Of a stretch of 10,000 nt of DNA, positions 1 to 7,751 are shown piece by piece. Under the pieces are notes generated by a model that saw only the letters and a program-made list of their open reading frames with translations, made no database searches and was not told where the DNA came from. Numbering within the stretch: the stretch's first letter is position 1; each line of letters begins with the position of its first letter. Origin of the DNA: Actinidia chinensis (Eukaryota; Streptophyta; Magnoliopsida; Ericales; Actinidiaceae); NCBI GenBank assembly GCA_009663005.1, contig VIGQ01001680.1:25001-35000 (forward strand), written 5' to 3'. The position numbers and the translations under genes are program-made.

Positions 1-774
1 CCTCACATTAATACTAACTCGAAAAAAAAATTAACTAAAAAATAAAAAAATTTCACTAAAAACCTTAGAAACCAAAACAACTAAAAAAATCTAAAAAAAC
101 TTACTCTGAAAAGGGCCTTAAATAATACAAAATAATAATGAGTTGGGAACTTCCTTCTTTGGTAGAGGTATTAGGCAGTAATTTATGTTTTTTTCTGTGT
201 TGAAAGTTGTGTCAGAATATTTGGCATAACTTCTGCTTCTTCTTGTGAACCAAAATAAATTTATAAAAGTTAACAAAGAGTTAATTTTTGAACAGTTAAA
301 TTATAAAAGTTGTATCAGAGTACTTGTTGGCCAAAAATAACTTATAGGACGCCATATAACTTGTTTGCTCTATTTTGCTCAGTTTGACCTACGTTTTGAA
401 TTAGAGCCATCGAAAATTTAAAAGCCGAATCAAGATTTACTCTTTTTCCTACTAGGATTCTCGGTTTTTAATGGTGTTTCGCTTGTTGCATTTTTTTTCC
501 TTCTGGTTTTGGTGATTTTGGTTTTAACGAATTAAATTATCAAGAAAATATTTTAAATCCGAAGCTTTTACCAACAAGCATGTCGTTATCATGAACTTTA
601 AAAGCTGAATCATAAAAAGCTGAAGTAGTTTGAGGGCAATTTTGGCATAAAAGGTGCGTTACATAGAATAATTGCAGTTGTTTACGTTACTGAAGAAAAA
701 CCATAGAATGAATTGCGTTTATGAAGTGAAAAAATAGTATTAGAGACGAAAGAACACATGAATCATATTAAGAT
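1..774. other. AT-rich intergenic DNA, no gene recognised
   Basis: Long A and T tracts and no open frame of note on either strand. A short word TTATAAAAGTT occurs at 260 and 301. I found no exon, terminal repeat or RNA gene. Confidence 0.6.
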
Positions 775-954
775 GATGTTTGTTAACTCATTAATTTCTG
801 TTTTTCTGTTTAATTTATATTTTTTGTTCAATTGAAAACAAAAACTTATTTGTATTGCAATTTATAATTGTAAACAAAACAAAATTATTACCACTACTTT
901 TGAAAAGAGTGAAAACAACAAAATAGTGCTTTTGTTTTGTTTATATTTTTTTTC

Positions 955-1031
955 CATCCACATCCCTCTCATCTAACCCTTCACCTCCACCTCCTCTACC
1001 GCCACCACCGCCACCACTGCCGCCGCCACCA
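955..1031. repeat. C-rich (CCNCC) low-complexity tract
   Basis: Dense CCACC, CCTCC and CCGCC units, almost free of G, in otherwise AT-rich DNA. The change in composition is abrupt on both sides. Confidence 0.8.
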
Positions 1032-1033
1032 CT

Positions 1034-1122
1034 ATTTTTTTTAAATAGTTTAAAAAAAGGTAAACACAAACATATTTTTATTTTTAAATAGTTTTAAAAA
1101 AATAAATACAAATATATTTTTA
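1034..1122. repeat. Two-copy ~45 bp AT-rich tandem repeat
   Basis: TTTTTAAATAGTTTAAAAAAA..AAACACAAACATATTTTTA is followed by a close copy, TTTTTAAATAGTTTTAAAAA..AAATACAAATATATTTTTA. Confidence 0.75.
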
Positions 1123-1188
1123 GTTTTATTTTACAAAAAACTAAACAAATACAAAAAATAAAAAAATAGAACCATTACCAAACATCCC

Positions 1189-1650
1189 CAAGTGATTATG
1201 GGATTACCTAGGAATGCATTTGTTGTACTTTGAGTTAATGGACTCGTAACTCATTTTCCATTATTTTTCGTCAAGTCGTGTTGTACAAACTAATAAATCT
1301 TGTTATTGTTCCAAACAATTTTTAGTTTTAAAAAAATGCAGCGAAAAGTGCAAGCTTGCAAAATATGTGAATAATCGAATGCTAGCTTTCTATAATACAA
1401 TACATATTTCAAGTGGCTTCACCGTCAAGGCATAATTTGGGTTTAAAAAATAATTCTCGCTTTTGAAATAATATGTAAGTATTTGTAATTCTTGTTCAAG
1501 AAAATAGAGTAAATCATGGACGCTATTTAAGAAGAACAAAATGAATATTGAAGAAGGAAAATGCTATTTTTGTGGCAATGTGTCCTGCAATATTTACTAA
1601 AATGCCCTTACCTGCTAGGTGGGAAGAATTCTAGTGTCTGATTGTCTACC
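1189..1650. repeat. Tandem duplication, copy 1 (~460 bp)
   Basis: Starts CAAGTGATTATGGG and ends near GTGTCTGATTGTCTA. Shared landmarks with copy 2, in the same order, include GGCATTTGTTGT / GCATTTGTTGT, TTTTTCGTCAAGTC, AATACATATTTCA, TTTGTAATTCTTGT, TGAAGAAGGAAAAT and GGCAATGTGTCC. Differences are mainly short indels. No coding potential is seen. Confidence 0.9.
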
Positions 1651-1695
1651 TACCTCTAGCTTCTGAAATTTTAAAAACTTAGATTAAAAAATTGT

Positions 1696-2156
1696 CAAGT
1701 GATTATGGGTTTTACTTAGGAAGGCATTTGTTGTCTTTGAGTTAGTGGGACCCTAAACTCGTTTTCATTATTTTTTTCGTCAAGTCATGTGTTAACAAAT
1801 TATAAATCTTTTTGTTGTTCCAAATAATTTTTATTTATAATAAACCATGCAGCGGAAAAGTGCACTGCCAATATGAAATATCCGAACTAGCTGCTTTCCT
1901 ATAATCAATACATATTTCAGTGCTGTTTACCTTCATAGCAATAAATTCGGGATTTATATAAATCTTTGGCACTTGAAAAAAAATAATACGTAAGTTTTGT
2001 AATTCTTGTCAGAAATTGAGAATATCAGGACGTTTTTTAGAAGAAGAAAATGAAATAATTGAAGAAGGAAAATTGCTAATTTTTTGGCAATGTGTCCCTG
2101 CAATTTTCTAAATGCACTTACCTTGCAGGTGGGAAAATGCTAGTTTCTGATTATAG
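1696..2156. repeat. Tandem duplication, copy 2 (~460 bp)
   Basis: Direct copy of 1189-1650 at a distance of about 507 bases. The 45-base gap between copies includes AAAAACTTAGATTAAAAAATTG (1674-1695), the same word that opens each unit of the repeat at 2879-3220; copy 1 is instead preceded by the MITE-like element. Confidence 0.9.
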
Positions 2157-2878
2157 ATTATTGCTTCACACTTGGAAAGAAATTCTCAAGAACTTCCGGA
2201 AGAAGAGAAGGTGTTACTAGACTGACAGACATAGCCGAGGCGATTTCCTGGCTCACAAGTCTTGATTTTCGTCCATTTTGGTGTTGCCAGTTTCATCTTT
2301 TGGGTAAGATTTATTTTACAGTTCTGAATAAAAGTTGTTTTAATTCACATTATTCCTTCAAAACAGGCTGCGACAGAGGATATATAAAAACACATAGAAA
2401 TTTTGATCTATATGGAAAAAGTTTTGACTAAAACAAATAAAGAAAATTCATTTTTAAACTCGACAAAGTTATTTTTTATTGTTTTAATAGACATTTTTTT
2501 AAAAATATTTTATAAAATTTTATATTTTCAGATTCTTGTCGTCAAGAAAAACCAAAAAATTATAAAATTTTGATCTGATAATTTTTTTTTACTAAAAATG
2601 AAAAAAAGTTGCAAACCAAAACAACTAAATTTGTAGGATTCAAGTTGAGGTCTCTGACAATAAGTGTCACTGAAACTTGCTTTTGCCATGCAATAATCAG
2701 ATATGATAAAGCAAGTCCATAATTTTTCAACTTCCTTTGGTGACTACTTTCTCTGTTAGATGGCAATGTGTGGGGTATTCCTGTACATAATACTAATTAG
2801 GAGTTTGGTCAAACCCCCTTGTCAACAGCAATTTTGGTTTTCGGTTAGAGTATGCTTTATGCATAGGCAATGAATTCT
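2157..2878. other. AT-rich stretch, no gene recognised
   Basis: The part at 2160-2305 is less AT-rich and open in one plus frame (GRREGVTRLTDIAEAIS and on), followed by a GTAAG that could be a donor; I recognise no family and do not call an exon. From 2390 to 2600 the DNA is very AT-rich, with TATAAAATTT at 2511 and again at 2561. The 68-codon minus frame at 2766-2560 shows no known features. Confidence 0.5.
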
Positions 2879-3038
2879 AAAAACTTAGATTAAAAATGCA
2901 CTGTGTCCACTTTCCATATAGATGTCATGACCTAGATCAAAGTGGATATTTGTCCGCAATTGTAACACCACAGAGAGTTTGAGGTAAGACAAACAATCTC
3001 TCTAAAAAACAAAAGAAATGGGGAGAGATAAGATTGTG
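2879..3038. repeat. ~183 bp tandem repeat, unit 1
   Basis: Opens AAAAACTTAGATTAAAAA and contains GTGTCCACTTTCCATATAGA, ATGACCTAGA and AATCTCTCTAAA, all repeated in unit 2 in order. Confidence 0.9.
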
Positions 3039-3061
3039 TTACAAATATTTCTTAAATTGGT

Positions 3062-3220
3062 AAAAAACTTAGATTAAAAAATTGTAAAGTGTCCACTTTC
3101 CATATAGAGGTTATGACCTAGAATCAAAGCGATAATTTGTCCAAATGTACGACACGAGTTTGATGTGTGGACATCAATCTCTCTAAATAAAAAAATTGAG
3201 AGGATAAAGATTGTCTATCT
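3062..3220. repeat. ~183 bp tandem repeat, unit 2
   Basis: Copy of 2879-3038, opening AAAAAACTTAGATTAAAAAA and ending near GAGGATAAAGATTGT. Sequence differences are small indels and scattered substitutions. Confidence 0.9.
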
Positions 3221-3225
3221 TCTCT

Positions 3226-3362
3226 CATATTTTGCTATAAGTGGAATCATGTGTACACTGAATTACATCTTTTGTATACAACCAGATCGAGTGTCCTATT
3301 ACTTTCTTCCTCATTCATATTTTGCTATAATAGAGAATCATTACACTGGTGACATCTTTCTA
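3226..3362. repeat. Two-copy ~91 bp repeat
   Basis: TCATATTTTGCTATAA, GAATCAT, TACACTG and ACATCTTT recur in the same order at 3226-3272 and 3316-3362. A 70-codon plus frame crosses it (3165-3377) but is built of these repeats and is not taken as a gene. Confidence 0.8.
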
Positions 3363-3399
3363 TCAACCTATTGTTAGGTATCATCGGTGAGTTGCACGC

Positions 3400-3887
3400 T
3401 TAGAACCAAACTCCCAAACATATAGGGTGCTTGGGTAGGGTTTCATGTCTCATTCAAGTTCATTTTGCATGCCGTAAAAGTATGAAAACAGCACAACATA
3501 GGTGGAACATCTAAAGAAAAGTGATGGAGACCTACCGAACTTCATAACAGGAAACAAACAGATTCGATGCCAATAGCATAATCTTTTGTGGGGGGACTTT
3601 CTTTTTCTCTTCTGATTAGTTTACCCGGGGGTTTTCTATCCATTCAATAGAACCCAACCACTATCAAAATCAACCTTTTTTTTGGTAGCAACAGGAGCGT
3701 GCAATCGCAATATTAACATGGACGATACCCTTTCTAATCGTTCGATACGGCATAAAACTGGTGAATTTAAGAAGTTAATACTAAGCAGAAGCAAGAAAAT
3801 TGTACAGAGAGAATTTCCTGTCATTGTATCAAAGGTGCATGTTGATCTCTGTTTCTTAGTGACAGAATAACCACCTCAAGGCTTCAC
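3400..3887 (-). other. 3' flank, probable 3' UTR of the receptor kinase gene
   Basis: Directly downstream of the TAG stop on the minus strand. It is less AT-rich than the repeats at 2879-3362 and has no recognised exon. Two overlapping open frames of 62 codons lie here on opposite strands (3824-3636 minus and 3682-3870 plus); neither resembles a known protein to me and each is probably chance. I see no canonical AATAAA on the minus strand, so the end of the transcript is not placed. Confidence 0.4.
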
Positions 3888-4247
3888 CTACCTGCTCCGA
3901 TCTTGAAGAATAGGTTCAGTGACATTATGGGAAGGTCCAGTGAGCTGCCAATGTTGTACTTGTGTTGATGAGCTGTAGTGTATGTGCGTTTTAACTTGAA
4001 AACATCAGAACTAATAAACTGGTATCATTAAAATTCCAGTCAGATCAAATATTCCGGGCCGTGACGTTAACGCTAACTTTAATGTCTCCCACAAAGCATT
4101 GCCACTACACGTGACTGGATGGGCGTAGCTGTGGGACGTTCTGCAGTGCCACAAAGAGCGACTCCTATCAGCGCTTTACTTCCTCCTCTTTGAATCCGAT
4201 AGATTAGCGTCACTAGCCTCAATTTCATGGTGGTTGTCATGCACACC
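3888..4247 (-). CDS. Last exon: kinase subdomains X-XI and C-terminal tail
   Basis: Begins after CTTTTGGCAG (CAG at 4250-4248). It reads LHDNHHEIE, then across shifts LVDANLSEF, KEEEVKR, LIGVALLC, a damaged T.RPPM, and SRVVAML in frame (TCACGTGTAGTGGCAATGCTT), the invariant-Arg region of subdomain XI. GDI.VS, VTSRPGYLTDWNFNDTS follows with shifts, then a Ser/Thr/His-rich tail, finishing in one open frame TGPSHNVTEPILQDRSR and the stop TAG (3890-3888). The TDWNF motif just after the kinase and the ~60-residue polar tail are family features. A bare reading of the minus strand opens a 69-codon frame here (4288-4079) that catches only the middle of the exon. Confidence 0.9.
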
Positions 4248-4358
4248 CTGCCAAAAGGAGAAAAATTAAGAAATTTGATAGTATTCACTCAGTTTGGAGA
4301 GTAGGCAGGCCAAATCAGCCATTGATTTCTTGGGTACAAATGCCTAATGCAACAATAG

Positions 4359-4380
4359 GTGTGTGTGTGTGGGTGTATGT
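4359..4380. repeat. GT-rich microsatellite
   Basis: Six GT units followed by GGGTGTATGT. Short and imperfect; lies in the last intron of the receptor kinase gene. Confidence 0.8.
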
Positions 4381-4421
4381 TGATAACTGTGGTAATGATA
4401 CTGATATATTGTTTTTTCTTC

Positions 4422-4510
4422 ATAGCATTTGACCAGAGTAGTCATTAATTAATAGCATTTGACCGAGTAGCCCGTTATTGATAGCATTTGAACTATTAGC
4501 AATTTACAAG
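4422..4510. repeat. Three-copy ~30 bp tandem repeat in an intron
   Basis: The word ATAGCATTTGA occurs at 4422, 4452 and 4481, that is at spacings of 30 and 29. The first two copies share ATAGCATTTGACC(A)GAGTAG; the third is more diverged (ATAGCATTTGAACTATTAG). A small minisatellite with no evident function. Confidence 0.85.
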
Positions 4511-5037
4511 TTTCGTAGCCATTATTTTATTTACGAATACTATAGTAAGGTTTTGTTCTTTCGACAACATAAAAACAGTTTTTTCGATTTTGTGCACGAG
4601 TACAGTTGGATTTTTGACTAATTTGTTATTCTTTTAGGCTTTGAAGTTGGAGCTATTGTTATTTCCCATTTTTTTTTTAGAGTGTAAAGATTATTTTAGC
4701 ATATTGGTTGACTTATCAACGTCCTTATCTGCATTAGCATAATGGATATCCAATAATAAGTACCAAAAAGTGAATTTATTAATGCTTTTGAGCGTTACTA
4801 GAGAATGACATGATTCAATTTCCATGCAAGATCAGAAAACATCCGTAACTTTTCCCCCTCTAGAATTGTGTTCCTTCTTTTTAGAAGTGAACTACACACA
4901 GCTGCAACCGAAAACACCATCACAAGACATACTGTAATCACACAGGTAAAGTGAATTTGACATTGCAATGGAAACATTTGAAAAGATCAATGTTAACCAG
5001 AGTGCAGAAAAAATAAAACAACGAAAAGAAAACGTAC

Positions 5038-5182
5038 CCAGTCAGAAAGATGTATTTTATCTATTCAAAGCTCGAGTCAGAATTTGGCTTCCACGACAAT
5101 CTCCAAGCTACAACACCAAAGGCCAACACACGGCTTTCCGTAAGGTTGCCAACGCATAGATCTCAGGTGCAAGGTTTACCCA
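5038..5182 (-). CDS. Exon: kinase activation-segment end and C-lobe
   Basis: Follows the acceptor GTTGATGTAG (AG at 5184-5183). It reads GY-LAPE (GCA CCT GAG at 5170-5162), an RG-LTEKADV-like stretch with shifts, FGVVALEIV with one missing base and an apparent stop, then GSQILTRA in the broken frame where GRPNSDSS is encoded one base over, and ends LLDW at GACTGG before the donor GTACGT (5037-5036). Subdomains VIII and IX are covered. The pattern V.GRPNSD..L is typical of the LRR-VIII-2 kinases. The exon is 145 bp, a few bases short of the usual length, in keeping with net deletions. Confidence 0.9.
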
Positions 5183-5303
5183 CTACATCAACAACCATAA
5201 AAAGTCATTACTTGTAAGATTATACTCAGCCGTGAATGATATCAGAAATATTATTAACGAGAAAAGGAAGAAATATACGGGAGCTTACTGCTGAGAATCT
5301 TAC

Positions 5304-5529
5304 ATTGTCCAGCAACACGGTGATTATGTGGTCTTTTCGTCATCATAAAGTAATGGCCAAACCAAAATCAGAAATTTGGGGTTAAGTCAGAGCCTAGAAG
5401 AATATTGCTGGCCTTCACATCTCATGTGTACATGCGAACCCGAGATTCTCATGAAGATAAGATAGACCCTTGCGGACTCCCCAAGCATTATCAAACGAGG
5501 GGGACCAGTCAAAGATACAAATCCCTTTC
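5304..5529 (-). CDS. Exon: kinase catalytic loop and DFG motif
   Basis: Begins after ATGATGCAG (CAG at 5532-5530). Across shifts it reads DLYLDW, P.R.D.CLGVRKGL, YLHE.SRVR, VH(R)DVKASNILL, SDLTPK, ISDFGLA, LYDDEKT and TRVAG-like. The HRD catalytic motif (around 5415-5436) carries one extra T between H and RD, so HRD is present in bases but not in frame; VKASNILL follows at once. The DFG codons GAT TTT GGT are intact at 5369-5361. It ends at GGACAAT before the donor GTAAGATTC (5303-5302). The exon is 226 bp, near the multiple expected for this family exon. The kinase has the Arg-Asp pair of RD kinases, so it would be predicted active if the frame were whole. Confidence 0.92.
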
Positions 5530-5616
5530 CTGCATCATAAAATGTCGAATAGTAAATTTTTGTGTCATCACCATAATCAAATATTCTAATATTTACTGCA
5601 AGGTGCTATCTTGTAC

Positions 5617-5821
5617 CAAATAATGCCTGACAAGACTCTTGTTTCAAGTACTCGTAAACAAGCAGTCGTTTCTCCCTCAATGCAGCATCCATCCAATTTT
5701 CACAAGATTCCGATGAAGCACAGCAGATATTCTAGCGATTTCTGCGACAAATTGACTCTTTCCTTGGCGGGATGCCACAGACAGTTGTTTGACCAGCGAT
5801 ATCCTCCATATGGAGTGTTCC
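5617..5821 (-). CDS. Exon: kinase N-lobe, ATP-binding Lys and alpha-C helix
   Basis: Starts after ACTTATAG (AG at 5823-5822) with GT.PYG, then VKQLSVASRQGKSQFVAEIA read without interruption. The Lys codon AAA (5790-5788) is the ATP-positioning lysine of subdomain II, and the Glu of FVAEI the alpha-C partner. ISAVLHRNLVK, GCCIEGE, RLLVYEYLK, and KS.DQALF follow, with single-base shifts around LYGCC, EKRLL and SLDQ. The exon ends at TTTG before GTACAAG (GT at 5616-5615). This is the best preserved stretch of the gene: about 20 consecutive codons in one frame with no non-conservative change I can see. Confidence 0.92.
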
Positions 5822-6247
5822 CTATAAGTACAGTATTAAAACCTTGAGACAAATGTCTACGTCCCAACAATGGTGTTTTCTCATGCTCCATCTATAAATC
5901 TATAAAATTAATAGGGTTGGGACCATGAGGAAAAAAAATTATGTTTTATGTATACTATATCACCAATAGCATGGGTTTGGAGATGCCAACATCTTATTTC
6001 CACAGAAGTAAACGGGACTGCTTCTCCCAGTGACACAAAAGTTGTGGTGGACACATAATTGATGCCATGATTAATAATTAGGAAGCTAGAACACTTAAAA
6101 AAAAAAGGGAACGTGGCAGAGATATTGGAACTCAGGCTAATTAATAAAACCCTAGAGGAGGCAGGACTTGCAAAACAATGATTAGTGCAATTGAATAACA
6201 ATTAAAGTGTGCAAGACGAATTTTCTGTGATTAGGACAATGAATTAC
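5822..6247 (-). other. Intron after the P-loop exon
   Basis: 426 bp between donor GTAATTC (6247) and acceptor TTATAG (5822). It interrupts the gene between ..FGPVFQ and G(T)L, the position known in this family. A 97-codon open frame on the minus strand (6201-5908) lies wholly inside and shows no family resemblance. Confidence 0.8.
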
Positions 6248-6363
6248 CTTGAAAAACCGGTCCAAAAACCTCCTCCCCAAGTGGGGCAGGATTAAAATCT
6301 TCTGTTGCACCCTTTAGTTCAGATAAAACGGAAAGTGTAAGGCCTAGAAGCCCCCTAGGAGCT
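6248..6363 (-). CDS. Exon: juxtamembrane segment and kinase P-loop
   Basis: Follows the acceptor GGTACTTGCAG (CAG at 6366-6364) and reads ELLGL, RPYTF (one shift), then SELKGATEDFNPA and LGEEVFGPVFQ, ending at CAAG before the donor GTAATTC (6247-6246). This is kinase subdomain I. The glycine loop should read LGEGGFGPVF. The apparent loss of its middle glycine is explained by one missing G and one extra T about ten bases apart in GGGGAGGAGGTTTTTGG, and the frame is regained afterwards. A few bases are also missing at NPANK. The 199-codon open frame that covers this exon (6231-6830) is mostly intron read-through and should not be taken as a protein. Confidence 0.88.
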
Positions 6364-6933
6364 CTGCAAGTACCATAAAAATACTTGGTTGTGAATATCT
6401 TTAGGAACCATAACTCTGCTTTATGCATTAGAGATCTGAATGATGGTCGTGATATTCTACGAAACCCTGATCTATGAAAGATAGCGATTATACAAGACAA
6501 TGTAATTATAATAAACATACAACCAAATCTCAGTTGCCAGTTCAAATCCAAAAGCTCTGTATTGAAGATAAGGGAAATTGTTGGGGGGTAACTCAAATGG
6601 AGCAGTGTCAAAAAATGTGGTCCTTGATTTTCCTTTTTCTCTAGTGAATTCATTTTCCAATAGTTTACGAAGACCAGGGGATCGAAAGTAAAGGAGGGGA
6701 TGTCTTTACTGTAGGGATCTCTGGCGAGGAGAAAGGAGAGGGGGGTGTTTAATAGGGACATTGCATAAAACTTCATCATGTCGACCATTTTATGAATAAA
6801 CACAAATAGCAATAAAGACATAGAAAGCATTACAACTAAGGTGTAGAGCCAACATATGGGACCAATGAAATTGTTGTGAGGGGAGCAAATCAGACTGCAG
6901 TAATGAAATCAGCTTATTGTGTTAATATTTTAC
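6364..6933 (-). other. Intron between juxtamembrane and P-loop exons
   Basis: 570 bp, from donor GTAAAATATT (6933) to acceptor GGTACTTGCAG (6364). The upstream part of the 199-codon minus frame (6830-6364) runs through it. The run FGCMFIIITLSCIIAIF in that frame looks like a membrane helix but is intronic, since the true transmembrane exon is recognised at 6934-7107. Confidence 0.8.
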
Positions 6934-7107
6934 CTTTTATTGTCATTCCCCTGTGTCTTTTTCTTCGTTGAACGAAACCATTAACACAAATTTTTTTTTT
7001 TTTTACAGATAGAAGATGACAACGCAAAACAGGAAAAAACAATTCCCCAATCAGACAGTATGCTCTTTTTGCTTGATGGAGGGTTGTTACCAACGTGGGG
7101 GTGAAGT
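6934..7107 (-). CDS. Exon: stalk, transmembrane segment and juxtamembrane start
   Basis: Begins after the acceptor TTTTGTACAG (CAG at 7110-7108) with DFTPT, and after a one-base shift VGNNPPSSKKS, the short Pro/Ser-rich stalk that ends the ectodomain in this family. Next comes a hydrophobic stretch, best read across shifts as GIVVPVGVVSFLS-like, which fits the single transmembrane helix; its reading is uncertain because of shifts and an A/T homopolymer (6991-7004). The exon ends with VQRRKRHRGNDN, a basic stop-transfer segment, at AAAAG followed by the donor GTAAAA (GT at 6933-6932). The phase-1 join to the next exon (..|ELLG) matches the family. This exon is the most eroded of the eight. Confidence 0.75.
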
Positions 7108-7204
7108 CTGTACAAAAGCGTCGTAGTAAGAAAATTTGTATCGAATATACTAAAATAGAACTTAAATCTCTAAAATTGAATCAAATATTTTTGAATCAGA
7201 TTAA

Positions 7205-7393
7205 CTGGGGGACTGCTTGCTGAAATCAAAGGTCCATATGTACCTTGCACGCGGTATACAGCACGTCCCCTTACCAGCCCAAAAATAGATGGATGTCAAG
7301 TTAGTTTTCTGATACCCAATCTGAACTCAACAGATAGCCAAGAGCCCCCCTGAGCAACTTTCGTATGTCAAAATCTTTTGACACCAGATTACC
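7205..7393 (-). CDS. Exon: C-terminal half of the malectin domain
   Basis: Starts with GGTAATCTGGTG (GNLV) and continues KDFDIRK, then after a shift SENYLDIHLFWAGKG and GTCCIP, then GTYGPLIS: the end of the malectin domain. The previous exon ends in the codons for ..YIQ, so the join Q|GNLV falls where the family has it. The acceptor is abnormal: the bases before the exon (7395-7394) read CG instead of AG, although a good pyrimidine tract lies upstream (about 7396-7450). The donor side reads CCCCCAG|TTAATC and needs one missing G to be GT, so the end is placed within a base or two. Several single-base indels are present, for example in ENYLDI and after CCIPR. Confidence 0.85.
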
Positions 7394-7574
7394 CGAGAAT
7401 GAACAAATTGAATAAATTAGGAAGCAAAAAGAAGAAGAATTGAAGGACAGATAGCACAAAAGCTTGGGTGTCGTTGATATTTCTATTGAAGTCTAATAAT
7501 TTTGGAAAAATTAATGAACAAAATTGTGAAGGAAAATATCAAGGAAAGTTGTCTGCTTGTCTCTCATGTTGGAC

Positions 7575-7587
7575 AAAAAAATTATTA
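7575..7587. repeat. SINE target-site duplication, copy 1
   Basis: AAAAAAATTATTA, identical to 7704-7716 on the other side of the SINE. An A-rich target of 13 bp is typical of LINE-machinery insertion. Confidence 0.85.
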
Positions 7588-7642
7588 CAAAAAGTAAGCC
7601 AATTTTACGTATCCCATTAATGTGTCTGAGGTGGTGGTCTCA

Positions 7643-7652
7643 GGCTCGAACC
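7643..7652 (-). promoter_or_regulatory. SINE B box (RNA polymerase III)
   Basis: GGTTCGAGCC on the minus strand fits the B-box consensus GGTTCGANNCC with one short position, 30 bases after the A box. Confidence 0.75.
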
Positions 7653-7682
7653 AAAACTCAAGGTTAGTAGACGGAGTTTTAA

Positions 7683-7693
7683 CCACTGAACTA
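7683..7693 (-). promoter_or_regulatory. SINE A box (RNA polymerase III)
   Basis: TAGTTCAGTGG on the minus strand fits the plant tRNA A-box consensus TRGYNNANNNG, about ten bases from the element's 5' end. Confidence 0.75.
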
Positions 7694-7703
7694 GTGGGCC
7701 CCT

Positions 7704-7716
7704 AAAAAAATTATTA
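7704..7716. repeat. SINE target-site duplication, copy 2
   Basis: AAAAAAATTATTA, perfect copy of 7575-7587, abutting the 5' end of the SINE (minus strand). Confidence 0.85.
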
Positions 7717-7751
7717 TTAAGAATTAAAAACCCCAAAGCGCGATCACATGT

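Larger units (their letters stand above)
775..1186. mobile_element. MITE-like element with GATGTTTGGTAA ends
   Basis: The left end GATGTTTGTTAAC (775-787) matches the reverse complement of the right end, GATGTTTGGTAATGGT (1186-1171), and the T-rich sequence that follows on each side continues the similarity for about 40 bases. Size is about 412 bp. It has a C-rich core (955-1031) and a diverged ~45 bp tandem repeat (1034-1122). No target duplication is evident. Its right end abuts the first copy of the 460 bp tandem repeat. Confidence 0.45.
4248..5037 (-). other. Intron between kinase C-lobe exons
   Basis: Bounded by GTACGT (donor, 5037) and TTTTGGCAG (acceptor, 4248). It is 790 bp and AT-rich, and it contains a 30-bp triplicated repeat (4422-4510) and a short GT-rich microsatellite (4359-4380). 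No coding signal is seen in it. Confidence 0.8.
7588..7703 (-). mobile_element. tRNA-derived SINE, 116 bp, inserted in the intron
   Basis: Read on the minus strand the element begins AGGGGCCCACTAGTTCAGTG. It has an A box TAGTTCAGTGG (plus 7693-7683) and a B box GGTTCGAGCC (plus 7652-7643), with 30 bases between them, the spacing of a tRNA gene and of tRNA-headed SINEs. After a short body it ends CTTACTTTTTG. It is flanked by a perfect 13-bp direct repeat. It would use an internal RNA polymerase III promoter and the reverse transcriptase of a LINE for movement. It lies in the same orientation as the host gene. The body does not match the Au SINE as I remember it, so I name no family. Confidence 0.85.

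Noticed and set aside
2160..2305. Possible plus-strand exon ending at a GTAAG
   Set aside because: A single short open stretch without family resemblance or a partner exon is not enough.
1189..3362. CRISPR-like array from the repeated units
   Set aside because: The units are long, few and directly adjacent, without short conserved repeats and unique spacers, and the DNA is plant nuclear.
3360..3400. TATCATCGGTGAGTTG as a retrotransposon primer-binding site
   Set aside because: The match to the initiator tRNA complement is poor, and no LTR pair or gag/pol sequence is present.
3636..3870. A pair of opposing 62-codon frames, one with a hydrophobic start like a signal peptide
   Set aside because: They overlap on opposite strands in the 3' flank of the kinase gene, and neither has a recognisable motif.
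4968..5159. A 63-codon plus-strand frame
   Set aside because: Its second half is antisense to the APE-containing kinase exon, the first half is intron.
5611..5847. A 78-codon plus-strand frame
   Set aside because: It is antisense to the conserved kinase exon at 5617-5821, whose minus-strand reading carries the family motifs.
6231..6830. The 199-codon minus-strand frame as a complete membrane protein
   Set aside because: Only its last 116 bases (6363-6248) are a kinase exon. The rest, including the helix-like FGCMFIIITLSCIIAIF, lies between a recognised donor (6933) and acceptor (6364) and is intron.
6988..7012. Poly-T followed by ACAG on the plus strand as a splice acceptor
   Set aside because: The minus-strand reading at this place is the transmembrane exon, and no plus-strand exon follows.
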